DNA of 64,000 nt from Clostridia bacterium. Lineage in GTDB: Bacteria > Bacillota_A > Clostridia > UMGS1883. Numbering within the stretch: the stretch's first letter is position 1; every line of letters begins with the position of its first letter. Shown here piece by piece: positions 25,134 through 33,748 of this stretch. The DNA lies in assembly GCA_017467965.1 (NCBI GenBank), contig JAFUJZ010000007.1:1-64000 (forward strand), written 5' to 3'. The position numbers and the translations under genes are program-made. The notes beneath the pieces were generated by a model that was not told where the DNA came from, ran no database searches, and saw only the letters and a program-made list of their open reading frames with translations.

Positions 25134-26666
25134 ATGATGATTTCACGTTCCTTCACATGGTATCTTCTTTCAACTTTCTTTTCGTTTTTGGTTAAAAGTG
25201 TCAAAAACAGTGCTATAGTAAGAGGATTACTTAATTTTTCGGATTTTTTGAGCCGTAAGGCAACAGAGAGTAAATTTTACGGGTGGCTTGGGAAAGATTA
25301 TGCTGCAGGTAAATATGACCACTCACTGTTTTACGGTATATTGGAACGTATATGGCAGTTTGTACTTAATATAGTTGAAAAACTGCAGAAATTTACTAAG
25401 AAAATTTTTGACAACTCACTTTCTTTGTGGGTTTTTGAAGCCTTGCAGAAAAACGGCATTTTGGCAATAGATACTTTCCTTGCTCTTTTTATAGGTGGCA
25501 TGTTTGTTGTGCCTCACGAAATGTGGAACAACCTTTACGCTTTTATTGCGGCGTTGTTTTTCGGCGCATGGACTGTTATGAACATGGCATCGGGGAAACT
25601 TAGTGGTAAGAGCATAAAAGGCGTGGGCATTGCGATAGTTATTTTTACGATTGCAATTGTGCTGGGAGTTTTGATAGCGTATGATTTTTCCGACGCTTTT
25701 CGTATTGCACTTTTCATGCTTGCAAGCATAATTATCTGCTACAGCGTGTACGCATCTGTTGACAGTCGTGACAAGCTTGTAAGATTTTTAAGTATAGTGC
25801 TTACCTTTGTGGCAATAGCTGCTCTAATGGGTGTCGTACAGGGTATACGCGGTGTTGAGGTGGATTTGGAATTTGTTGACGTAACTGCTAACGAGGGTAT
25901 GCCCGGTCGAGTATACTCAACCTTTGCAAACCCCAACAACTTTGCAGAGCTTTTGATTTTGTTCCTGCCGTTTTTTGCGGCGTTGTTCCTGTCAGTAAAA
26001 AAAGTCACATCAAAAATTATGGTGTTCTTGGGCTTTGCGGCAGTTGTGGGTGCATTGGCTATGACATATTCACGCTCCTGCTGGGTAGGCTTTGCACTTT
26101 GTACAATTATATTTGTTTGTCTTTATGACAAGAGGCTTATTATTCCGCTCATATTTATTGTTATAGCGGCGGTGCCGTTCCTTCCCGAGACGATTATGAA
26201 CCGTATTTTCACAATAGGTTCAATGGAAGACTCATCGAACTCTTACAGACTTTTCATCTGGGAAAGCTGTCTTAATATGATGCGCGACTACGGCATAACA
26301 GGTATAGGCTTGGGACCAGAATCGTTCAGAACGATTTATCCCGGCTATGCGTCACCTGTTGCTATCACTGCACCTCACAGCCATATGCTTTATATGGAAA
26401 TAGTTATTGAAATGGGTATACTTGGTGCAATCGGATTTTTTGCATACATTTTCGGCACTGTGAAAAAGGCGGCAGGTGCTATGCGCCATATGACAAAGGA
26501 GCTTAAAACCTTTGCTATAGCAGGTATAGCGGCACTTGGCGGTATAGCTTTTGTGTGCTGTGCGGAATACATTTGGTTTTATCCGAGAGTTATGTTTGCG
26601 TTTTGGGTAGTGCCGGGATTACTCATGGCAATTACACGTATTGCAAAAAAAGCTGAGTGGTTTTAA
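25134..26666 (+). CDS. O-antigen ligase / polysaccharide polymerase-like membrane protein
   Basis: 510 aa with about 12 membrane helices and a large loop. The Wzy_C region near 285-400 has ALAMTYSRSCWVGFAL and, after a loop, GLGPESFRTIYP and APHSHMLYMEI, with the conserved Arg and His of WaaL/Wzy-type enzymes. It probably polymerises the glycan or ligates it to an acceptor. Two consecutive ATG codons (25134, 25137) lie after GGGGTGAT; the first is used here. Confidence 0.85.
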   Translation: MMISRSFTWYLLSTFFSFLVKSVKNSAIVRGLLNFSDFLSRKATESKFYGWLGKDYAAGKYDHSLFYGILERIWQFVLNIVEKLQKFTKKIFDNSLSLWVFEALQKNGILAIDTFLALFIGGMFVVPHEMWNNLYAFIAALFFGAWTVMNMASGKLSGKSIKGVGIAIVIFTIAIVLGVLIAYDFSDAFRIALFMLASIIICYSVYASVDSRDKLVRFLSIVLTFVAIAALMGVVQGIRGVEVDLEFVDVTANEGMPGRVYSTFANPNNFAELLILFLPFFAALFLSVKKVTSKIMVFLGFAAVVGALAMTYSRSCWVGFALCTIIFVCLYDKRLIIPLIFIVIAAVPFLPETIMNRIFTIGSMEDSSNSYRLFIWESCLNMMRDYGITGIGLGPESFRTIYPGYASPVAITAPHSHMLYMEIVIEMGILGAIGFFAYIFGTVKKAAGAMRHMTKELKTFAIAGIAALGGIAFVCCAEYIWFYPRVMFAFWVVPGLLMAITRIAKKAEWF

Positions 26667-26670
26667 AAGC

Positions 26671-26694
26671 GGGCGACCAATGGTCGCCCCTACG
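26671..26694. repeat. Extragenic palindrome, CCCCTAC family
   Basis: GGGCGACCA / TGGTCGCCC (9-bp arms, 1-nt centre) followed by CTACGG, in the gap between the polymerase and the GT-CsaB gene. Same architecture as the element at 63643. Confidence 0.7.
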
Positions 26695-26717
26695 GTTTTT
26701 TGAAAGGTTTTGATTTT

Positions 26718-28934
26718 ATGAAAGTACTTCATCTTATATCGGGCGGAGACAGTGGCGGTGCAAAAACACATTTGTTTTCGCTTATTGACAAGTTAAAAGA
26801 TATGGCAGATGTAAGAGTAGGCTGTCTTATGGAGGGTGTTTTTTATAAGGAAATACTCGAGAAAGATGTGGACAGCGTACTTTTCCGTCAAAAAAACCGT
26901 TTTGATTTATCTGTTGTTAATGCTATTGCAGATATGATTAATAAAGAGGGGTTTGATGTTTTTCATGTGCATGGAGCAAGAGCCAATTTTGTGGCAGGCT
27001 TTGTGATGAAAAAAATCAACATACCCACGATAACAACGGTGCACAGCGATTATCTTTTGGACTTTGACCAGTTTGTTAAAAAACTGGTGTTCACAAACCT
27101 TAATAAAAACGCACTCGGTAAAATCCCGTATTATATAGCGGTAAGCGATAATTTTAAGGACATGCTGATTGAACGCGGCTTTAAGCCTAACCGTATTCAT
27201 ACAGTATATAACGGAATGGATTTTTCCCATGTGCCGAAAGAACCAACAAAAAAAGAAGACTATTGTGCAAGCCATGGCTTTACATATGACAAAAACAAGG
27301 TATATGTAGGCATTGCGGCACGCTTTGACATAGTAAAAGGCGTGGACGTTTTTGTAAAAATGGCAGGCGAGGTCTTAAAAAAACATGATAATATAGAGTT
27401 TTTGATTGCGGGTGACGGTGTCGAAAAAGAAAACCTTTTGAGGCTTGCAGAAGAAACAGGCTACAAAGATAAAATCCGGTTTTTAGGATATGAAAAGGAT
27501 ATTTACGGATTTTTGAACACTATTGACATCAACTGTCTTACATCCCTTTGTGAGAGCTTTCCCTACTCCATGCTCGAAGGTGCGGCAATGGGTAAGCCAA
27601 TGGTTGCAAGTAGGGTTGGGGGTATTCCGTCACTTGTTGTAGAGGGCGAAACAGGTGCACTTTTTGAAAGCGGTAATTATTTGGAAATGGCAGACAAAAT
27701 TATTGAGCTTGCTTTAGATAAGGAATACCGCACTTCAATGGGTGAGAATATAAAAACGCGTGCTACAACACTTTTTACAAATGAAAATTTTGCAAAAACG
27801 CATATAAAAATATACGAGCGAATCATACAGGACTATCATGACAAAAAGGAATATGACTTTGTAGTGTCGGGCTATTACGGGTTTAACAATAATGGCGATG
27901 ATGCACTGCTGTTGGCTCTTTGTGAGGACATCAAGCGAGAAAAGGAAAACGCAAGAGTGCTTGTATTGTCGCATAATCCTAAGGAAACAAAAAAGATTTA
28001 CCGTACAGATGCGGTAAACCGAGTCAACGTATTTGCACTTATAAAAGCTTTGAAGAGTGCAAAAGTGCTTTTAAGCGGCGGCGGTAGCTTGCTCCAGGAC
28101 GAAACAAGCAGTAAGAGTTTGTGGTATTATCTTTCTGTAATAAAGCTTGCAAAGCTCTGTAACGTGAAGATAATGCAGTTTGCCAACGGCTTTGGCCCTG
28201 TAAAACGTGCTTTTAACCGCAAGCTGACAGCAAATGTGATAAATAATTGTGTGGATGAGATAACACTAAGGGATACAGACAGCGAAAAAGCCATGCGTGA
28301 TATAGGCGTAAAAGTTCCTACCTGCGTCACTGCAGACCCTGCTATGCTTCTTGACGGCGCAAACGAAAACGAGCTTACAAAGCTTTTTGAAAGGGAAAAT
28401 ATCCCGCTAGGCAAGTATGTTGCAGTGTCGGTAAGAGAATGGAAAAAGAATGCTCCCGATTTTGAGCTTGCTTTGGCAAGCGCAATCAGCGACTTTGCCG
28501 ACAGGTTTGATATGAATGTTATATTTGTGCCGATGCAGTATCCGCACGATGTGGCAATTTCAGAAAGGATTGCAAAAAAAATCGGAAAAAGAGCCTTTGT
28601 ACCCCAAGGTCAGGTTTCAATCCGTGAGGCTATCGGAATTATTGGGGGCGCGGATTTAAATGTTGCAATGCGTCTACACTCTATGATATATTCGGTATCT
28701 GAAGGCGTAAAAACCGTTGCGCTCCGTTATGACCCCAAAATTGACGGCTTTATGGACTATGTTGGACTTTGTGATAAAGTGGATGTGGAAACAGTTACAA
28801 AAGAAGAACTGGGAGAAGCTCTTGTAAAGGCTTTTAACAAAGAATGCCCTGATAACAGCACAGTGTTCCGTGAGAAGGCTAAGATTAATACGGTAAAAGC
28901 GGTAGAATTAATGCAGAATGCGGAATTAAATTAA
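26718..28934 (+). CDS. csaB: Fused GT4 glycosyltransferase and CsaB polysaccharide pyruvyltransferase
   Basis: 738 aa. Residues about 1-375 are a GT4 enzyme: MKVLHLISGGDSGGAKTH, VHGARANFVA, AARFDIVKGVDVF, GDGVEKENL, and the sugar-nucleotide site CESFPYSMLEGAAMGKPMVA. Residues about 380-738 are a polysaccharide pyruvyltransferase: VVSGYYGFNNNGDDALL, LLSGGGSLLQDET, NGFGPV, TLRDTDS, and MRLHSMIYS near the end. CsaB transfers pyruvate from PEP to the wall polymer that SLH domains grip; an SLH protein is encoded at 40660. The ATG at 26718 is used because homology begins there; an in-frame TTG lies 18 nt upstream. Last gene of the operon. Confidence 0.9.
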   Translation: MKVLHLISGGDSGGAKTHLFSLIDKLKDMADVRVGCLMEGVFYKEILEKDVDSVLFRQKNRFDLSVVNAIADMINKEGFDVFHVHGARANFVAGFVMKKINIPTITTVHSDYLLDFDQFVKKLVFTNLNKNALGKIPYYIAVSDNFKDMLIERGFKPNRIHTVYNGMDFSHVPKEPTKKEDYCASHGFTYDKNKVYVGIAARFDIVKGVDVFVKMAGEVLKKHDNIEFLIAGDGVEKENLLRLAEETGYKDKIRFLGYEKDIYGFLNTIDINCLTSLCESFPYSMLEGAAMGKPMVASRVGGIPSLVVEGETGALFESGNYLEMADKIIELALDKEYRTSMGENIKTRATTLFTNENFAKTHIKIYERIIQDYHDKKEYDFVVSGYYGFNNNGDDALLLALCEDIKREKENARVLVLSHNPKETKKIYRTDAVNRVNVFALIKALKSAKVLLSGGGSLLQDETSSKSLWYYLSVIKLAKLCNVKIMQFANGFGPVKRAFNRKLTANVINNCVDEITLRDTDSEKAMRDIGVKVPTCVTADPAMLLDGANENELTKLFERENIPLGKYVAVSVREWKKNAPDFELALASAISDFADRFDMNVIFVPMQYPHDVAISERIAKKIGKRAFVPQGQVSIREAIGIIGGADLNVAMRLHSMIYSVSEGVKTVALRYDPKIDGFMDYVGLCDKVDVETVTKEELGEALVKAFNKECPDNSTVFREKAKINTVKAVELMQNAELN

Positions 28935-28978
28935 AAAAATCGAGATTGCAATTTACAATTTGCAATCTCGATTTTTTT
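28934..28978. terminator. Bidirectional terminator, csaB operon / XRE gene
   Basis: Long stem AAAAAAATCGAGATTGCAA / TTGCAATCTCGATTTTTTT flanked by A and T tracts. It serves convergent genes whose stops lie at either end. Confidence 0.9.
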
Positions 28979-29273
28979 AATTATCTTGATGAAGTGATGA
29001 AAAATAATTGACTAAATTGATTACCATTTCCTTTTCTTCGCTTGTGAGGTGGTTTATATCAAGAGTTTCGTTATCAGTTAAGCCTAAAATATAGTCGACA
29101 CTTGTTTTGAAAAACCTTGATAATTCAATGAGCGATTGCGCATTAGGATAGCTGATGCCCATTTCCCACGCGTTAACTGTTGCACGGGTAACTTCAAGCT
29201 TTTTGGAAAGTGCGTTTTGACTGATATTATTGCGTAATCTAAGCTCTTTTAATCTGTCTGCTAATGTAATCAT
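28977..29273 (-). CDS. XRE-family transcriptional regulator
   Basis: 98 aa. Helix-turn-helix at about 5-60: LKELRLRNNISQNALSKKL, VTRATVNAWEMGISYPNAQSL, then a short helical tail typical of Cro/CI-type regulators. The ATG at 29273 follows AGGTG by 6 nt and is preferred to the GTG upstream. It is divergent from the MACPF gene with 128 bp between starts, and two palindromes lie in that gap. A repressor of its neighbour and of itself is the simplest reading. Confidence 0.87.
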   Translation of the reverse strand: MITLADRLKELRLRNNISQNALSKKLEVTRATVNAWEMGISYPNAQSLIELSRFFKTSVDYILGLTDNETLDINHLTSEEKEMVINLVNYFSSLHQDN

Positions 29274-29309
29274 GGTATTCACCTCATTGTTAGTATACCA
29301 TGCAGTATA

Positions 29310-29381
29310 TGATAATTAATTATCAATATATGTATAGAAATATTGACATAAGTGTAAAATTTGTGTTATACTTTGTATAAC
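29310..29381 (+). promoter_or_regulatory. Promoter and candidate operators of the MACPF gene
   Basis: TTGACA (29343-29348), 18-nt spacer, TATACT (29367-29372). GTTATAC-TTT-GTATAAC (29365-29381) is a perfect 7-3-7 inverted repeat covering the -10. TGATAATTAATTATCA (29310-29325) is a 16-bp palindrome upstream of the -35. Both could bind the divergent XRE protein. Confidence 0.62.
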
Positions 29382-29401
29382 AATAAGGAGGCGGTAATAC
29401 T

Positions 29402-32400
29402 ATGAAAACATGGAAGAAATTATTAGCATTAGTCATGGCGGTTGTCATGATTGGGACACTGCCTATAGGAAGTATAGGCGTATTTGCCGAGGATGAAGTT
29501 ATAGCTATGGCTATAGAGGATGATTACCTTGGCTATGGTTTTAATGCTTTGACAGGTGACGTAACGAACCCCGAGAGCGGAATTAAGAGTAATCAGATTA
29601 TTGATTTGTCAAGCTTTGAAATCCGAGAGATTAACGAGGCCACACAAGATAGCGGATATTTATCAGGTAATACGCTGAGTGAGCTTGCACAGAATTATTC
29701 TTTTGCATTCAGCATTGGACAAGATGCTAAGGTACCCGTTTATGGTCTTAGTGTAGGCATGGAGAAAAAGTTTAATATCAGTGCATCGGCATCACGAACC
29801 GATATTGTAAGTGAACTGTGGGAAGTATACTACAGCAGAATTAAGACAAAAAATTTGAGCGTAAAAAACTGGGATAGTGCAGAATATCTCAAATCTTTTT
29901 TGGCGGAAAACTTTAAAAAACGAATTACAGAAATTGAAGAAATGGTTGCTGCAGGCGAAGATGCTACCGAAAAAATTGACAAGCTGTTTAATGACTATGG
30001 TACACATGTTGTAATGTCGTACTATATTGGCGGCACGATGGAATTTACAAACCATGTGTATTCAACAGAAAGCAAAGCAGAAGATGATTTGAAGGCGATG
30101 TCGTCATTAGGAAGTAGCCTTCTTGGAACACAGGAAATAACTGTTGGTGCAGAGTTTTCCTTTGATGCAGCTGCAAAAATAAGCTGGAGCGAAACGAAAA
30201 GCAATGAAGACCGCAGAATCCGCGCATACGGTGGTATATACAGTGGGACATCGACAATCACTGAAACTGCTTACAGCGATTGGTTGACCTCTTTACAAAA
30301 TGGAAACACTCGAATTATAGACTTCGACTATAGCAATTTTCCCGGTGTGTGGGAGCTTGCAAATGATGAAGCAAGTGCAGTTATTAAAGCAAGATATGAA
30401 GCCATGAGCAAAAACAATATTATCGGATATCTGTACGAGACTGCAAATGAAAATATTGAAGAATACAGCTATATTTCCTGTGCAGACGGTTACACAGCAG
30501 AAGAACGCTATGTTGCACCCGGTTCGACCTTATATATAGGAACACTTATAAGTGGCGTAACCTTTGAAACAGACCAGTCACTATATGCAACCATTGTTGA
30601 TGCAAATGCCGGTATTGTAAAGGTGGCAAACAATGCAATAGAAAATGCAACTTTTACAATTACGGCAAAAAGTGCATATCAGACAATTGGACAGCTGAAG
30701 TTTATCGTTAAAAAAGAATGTAAATATAACTCTGCCGGAACAGAGAGCTATTTTAGTGGCGGTTATGGTACAGCAGGCAGACCGTATCTTATATCAACTG
30801 TTGCAGATTTAGATAAGATAAGAGAATATCCTGACGCATATTATAAACTTGTTAACGACATTACTTTTGCCAATAACAGCATTACTCCCATACCCAATTT
30901 TAGTGGGGTATTGGACGGTAACGGATATACAATTTCGGGTTGGAAGTTTTCAAAGGAATCAAGTGAATTGGAATACGACATAAAGGATTCAAAATATTAT
31001 GTTGGATTTGGATTCATAAAAATGAACTGGGGAACAATAAAAAATTTGACATTTAAAGATTGCCAAATCAATGTGAAATATAATTCGGTGGCGGCAAATC
31101 ATGATGTACTTGTAGGTGTTGTGTGTGGTAGAAATGAAACATCAGGAACGATAAAAAATGTTTTTGTTACAACATCAACCGTTTATGCAAGCTCTGATTC
31201 CGGAGGAAAGAATTACTATAAAGTAGCATGTTTGGGCGGAATATGCGGAGTAAACAATGGTAAAATAACAAAATGTGGTGTATATAATTGTGATTCGATT
31301 AAGGGTTACGCATTTACAAGAGGAGAAAATGGAGAATCGGCAAATACATATGTAGGAGGATTGGTCGGTTGGAACGGACATACTCAATCTGTAATAACAG
31401 ATGTATTTTCATATAATAACATAATTGAAGCAAAATCCAGCTGTAATTGTGATCCGGGGGATTGGCTGTGGGGCGGTGGATGGTCCGGGTGGACAGGTGC
31501 TTTTACAGCAGATGTCGTAGGACACAATACTAAAGGAATAACAAGAGCGTTAATTGCGAATAACCAGTTGAATGCAAGTGGTGGAAATGGGACAGCACAC
31601 TATACAGAACGACACAAAGAAGTAGATACCATTGCATTCCATGCCGACGGGTGGTCGAATCCAAAAGACAATCTTGCAGATTGTATTGAACTGGAAAGCA
31701 TAGCGAGTTTTAATATAACAGCTTCCTATGATAACGCAGGTTGGGTTAAGGATTCAAACGGATATCCCAATTTTATAAAAGAAAAAAGCAGTGTGCCCGA
31801 ACTTTATTATATTACTGAGATTGGTGCAGATTATGTCAAAGTTTTGAATTTGCCGATTGTTGAGTATAGCATAAACAATAATGGTTGGCAGCAGGATACA
31901 AACGGCGAATTGACAGAATTAAATGCAAACACTTCCTATAAAATTTATGTGCGCCTTAAAGAGGATAATACAACAAGTCCGTATAATAATTACATTGAAT
32001 TTGATGTAAAAACAAAGAAATATGAATCAGATACCCCCTCTGTACCCGAGGCGACAGAAATTACTGAAAACAGCATAACACTTAAGGCAACTGACGGTTA
32101 TGAATACAGTATAGACAGAATGAGTTGGCAGAATAGTAACGTGTTCACAAATCTTAATGCAGATACAGAGTATACTTTCTACCAACGCGTTAAGGAAATG
32201 GATGACACTTCTGCAAGTGAAATCAGTGAGCCTTTGGTGATTAAAACAAAGAAAATTGTAACAGCAAAAATGACTGTAAGTGATGTAACTGTTATGCCCG
32301 GAGGCGAATGTCAGGTAAAAGTAAGCGTTGAAGAAAACCCCGGTATTGCAGGATTAAAGGTTAGAATCAATTTTGATAATACAGTGCTTGTGCCTGTCAT

Positions 32401-33598
32401 CATTGAGAAAGGCAGCGCATTAACAAGTGGTACTCTTACAACAAATCTTGACCAAGGTGGAGATTTATCTGCTCTCAACTATGTATCAGCGTTCTGGTCA
32501 AATCCGTCAAATGTTACTTCAGACGGTGATGTTTTGATTGTTACATTTAAAGCAAACGAAAACGCTGAAAGCGGAACATATCCTATAACAGTAAGCTATG
32601 AAGAGGGCGACATAACAGACCAAAGCTATAACGATGTGGACTTCAATATCATAAACGGCAGTATTGAAATAACCGATGTTGTAAAGGGTGATATATTCAA
32701 GGACGGCAAGGTTAACACAAAAGACAGCGTAAAACTCAATCAGTATCTTGCAGATTGGGATATTGAATTCACCAGTTATGAAGAAGCAGCGGCAGATGTG
32801 TTCGCAGACGGAAAAATCAACACAAAAGATAGTGTAAAGCTTAGTCAGTACCTTGCGGACTGGGATGTAGAGTTAATGGAGCTTTTTGAAATAGGCAGTA
32901 TTACATTTGAAGCATCGGAAGAAGAAATTGTTGACGGTTATGTTGATATGCCTGTTACGATAACAGAAAATGGCGGTGTTGCCGGCTTTAAATTGAAGCT
33001 TAATTATGACAACACGCTCCTTACACCTGTATCTGTTACAAAAGGAGACGCTCTTGTAAGTGGTACAATGACAAGCAACATTGACATGGGCGGAGATTTG
33101 TCAAACCTTAAGGCTGTTTCTGTATTCTGGTCAAATCCGTCAAACGTTGTAAATACCGGTGTGGCATTTACTGTACGCTTTAAGGTTGCGGACGGAGTGG
33201 AAGAGGACGTTCCCGTAACACTAAGCTACGAAGAAGGCGATATTTGTGACCAGAGCTTTAATGATTTGTCGGTTACACTCAAGGACGGTAGTGTAGTGGC
33301 AGAAAAGGCAATGGACTACACTGTAACATCCCTTGCAGGAGTTGTGGCAGGCGGAAGCTTTTATGCTGAGGCAGAAATCATTAAGAATACCGACCGTAAC
33401 GAGGTTGATACGATTGTAATAGCAGTTTACAAGGATGATGTTTTGGTTGACAGAATCTACATGCGTTCAAAATTTGCAAACGGACAGAGGGCTGTGTTCG
33501 GCGGATTTTTGACAGGTCTTGAAGGCGCGACGCTTAAAGCCTTTGTATGGGACAGCATGACGAGTATGAATACGCTCAGTAATGTGATTGAAAAGTAA
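29402..33598 (+). CDS. Secreted MACPF pore-forming-domain protein with GLUG, cohesin and dockerin modules
   Basis: 1398 aa. Signal peptide about 1-29 (LLALVMAVVMIGTLPIGSIGVFA). Residues about 50-370 form a MACPF domain: the motif YGTH-V-x6-GG is at 199-211 (consensus [YW]G[TS]H[FY]x6GG). Then a GLUG/beta-helix-like region (about 440-800; FSGVLDGNGYTISG, VGGLVGWNG), two small repeats with Tyr-Ser-Ile and Trp-Gln (about 820-950), cohesin 1 (about 953-1093), a two-loop dockerin (about 1095-1158, each loop ending DGK[VI]NTKDSVKL), cohesin 2 (about 1163-1305) and a C-terminal beta-sandwich. The cohesins share FWSNPSNV and SYEEGDI. Probably surface-assembled; a target membrane or host is not inferable. 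RBS AAGGAGG. Confidence 0.83.
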   Translation: MKTWKKLLALVMAVVMIGTLPIGSIGVFAEDEVIAMAIEDDYLGYGFNALTGDVTNPESGIKSNQIIDLSSFEIREINEATQDSGYLSGNTLSELAQNYSFAFSIGQDAKVPVYGLSVGMEKKFNISASASRTDIVSELWEVYYSRIKTKNLSVKNWDSAEYLKSFLAENFKKRITEIEEMVAAGEDATEKIDKLFNDYGTHVVMSYYIGGTMEFTNHVYSTESKAEDDLKAMSSLGSSLLGTQEITVGAEFSFDAAAKISWSETKSNEDRRIRAYGGIYSGTSTITETAYSDWLTSLQNGNTRIIDFDYSNFPGVWELANDEASAVIKARYEAMSKNNIIGYLYETANENIEEYSYISCADGYTAEERYVAPGSTLYIGTLISGVTFETDQSLYATIVDANAGIVKVANNAIENATFTITAKSAYQTIGQLKFIVKKECKYNSAGTESYFSGGYGTAGRPYLISTVADLDKIREYPDAYYKLVNDITFANNSITPIPNFSGVLDGNGYTISGWKFSKESSELEYDIKDSKYYVGFGFIKMNWGTIKNLTFKDCQINVKYNSVAANHDVLVGVVCGRNETSGTIKNVFVTTSTVYASSDSGGKNYYKVACLGGICGVNNGKITKCGVYNCDSIKGYAFTRGENGESANTYVGGLVGWNGHTQSVITDVFSYNNIIEAKSSCNCDPGDWLWGGGWSGWTGAFTADVVGHNTKGITRALIANNQLNASGGNGTAHYTERHKEVDTIAFHADGWSNPKDNLADCIELESIASFNITASYDNAGWVKDSNGYPNFIKEKSSVPELYYITEIGADYVKVLNLPIVEYSINNNGWQQDTNGELTELNANTSYKIYVRLKEDNTTSPYNNYIEFDVKTKKYESDTPSVPEATEITENSITLKATDGYEYSIDRMSWQNSNVFTNLNADTEYTFYQRVKEMDDTSASEISEPLVIKTKKIVTAKMTVSDVTVMPGGECQVKVSVEENPGIAGLKVRINFDNTVLVPVIIEKGSALTSGTLTTNLDQGGDLSALNYVSAFWSNPSNVTSDGDVLIVTFKANENAESGTYPITVSYEEGDITDQSYNDVDFNIINGSIEITDVVKGDIFKDGKVNTKDSVKLNQYLADWDIEFTSYEEAAADVFADGKINTKDSVKLSQYLADWDVELMELFEIGSITFEASEEEIVDGYVDMPVTITENGGVAGFKLKLNYDNTLLTPVSVTKGDALVSGTMTSNIDMGGDLSNLKAVSVFWSNPSNVVNTGVAFTVRFKVADGVEEDVPVTLSYEEGDICDQSFNDLSVTLKDGSVVAEKAMDYTVTSLAGVVAGGSFYAEAEIIKNTDRNEVDTIVIAVYKDDVLVDRIYMRSKFANGQRAVFGGFLTGLEGATLKAFVWDSMTSMNTLSNVIEK

Positions 33599-33608
33599 AT
33601 AAGCCTTT

Positions 33609-33662
33609 TACCGGAGGGGGTGTTATGCCTTAAGTAACCAAAGGCAATAGCTTTTTCCGGTA
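33609..33662 (+). other. Structured 3' UTR element after the MACPF gene
   Basis: TACCGGAGGGGG (33609-33620) can pair with CTTTTTCCGGTA (33651-33662) through 8 Watson-Crick and 4 G-U pairs. Inside, TGCCTT pairs with AAGGCA (6 bp). No known riboswitch class was recognised. It sits between the stop codon and the terminator. Confidence 0.35.
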
Positions 33663-33677
33663 TCTTTTTAAAAAGTT

Positions 33678-33707
33678 AAACCCCACGGGTAATCCCGTGG
33701 GGTTTTT
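33678..33707 (+). terminator. Terminator of the MACPF gene
   Basis: AAACCCCACGGG / CCCGTGGGGTTT with loop TAAT, then a T-run. The A-run on the other side is weaker, but it may also serve clpC. Confidence 0.9.
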
Positions 33708-33709
33708 GC

Positions 33710-33748
33710 AAATTTACCATTTGGGGACTGTCCCCAAATGGTAAATTT
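33710..33748. repeat. REP-like palindrome, GGGGAC subtype, copy 1
   Basis: Perfect 19-bp arms AAATTTACCATTTGGGGAC / GTCCCCAAATGGTAAATTT around a single T. It abuts the clpC stop. The core is identical to the copy at 51489. Confidence 0.88.

Noticed and set aside
29402..33598. Reading the cohesin and dockerin domains as evidence of a cellulosome
   Set aside because: No glycoside hydrolase or scaffoldin is linked to it, and the N-terminal domain is MACPF. A local assembly role is all that can be inferred.
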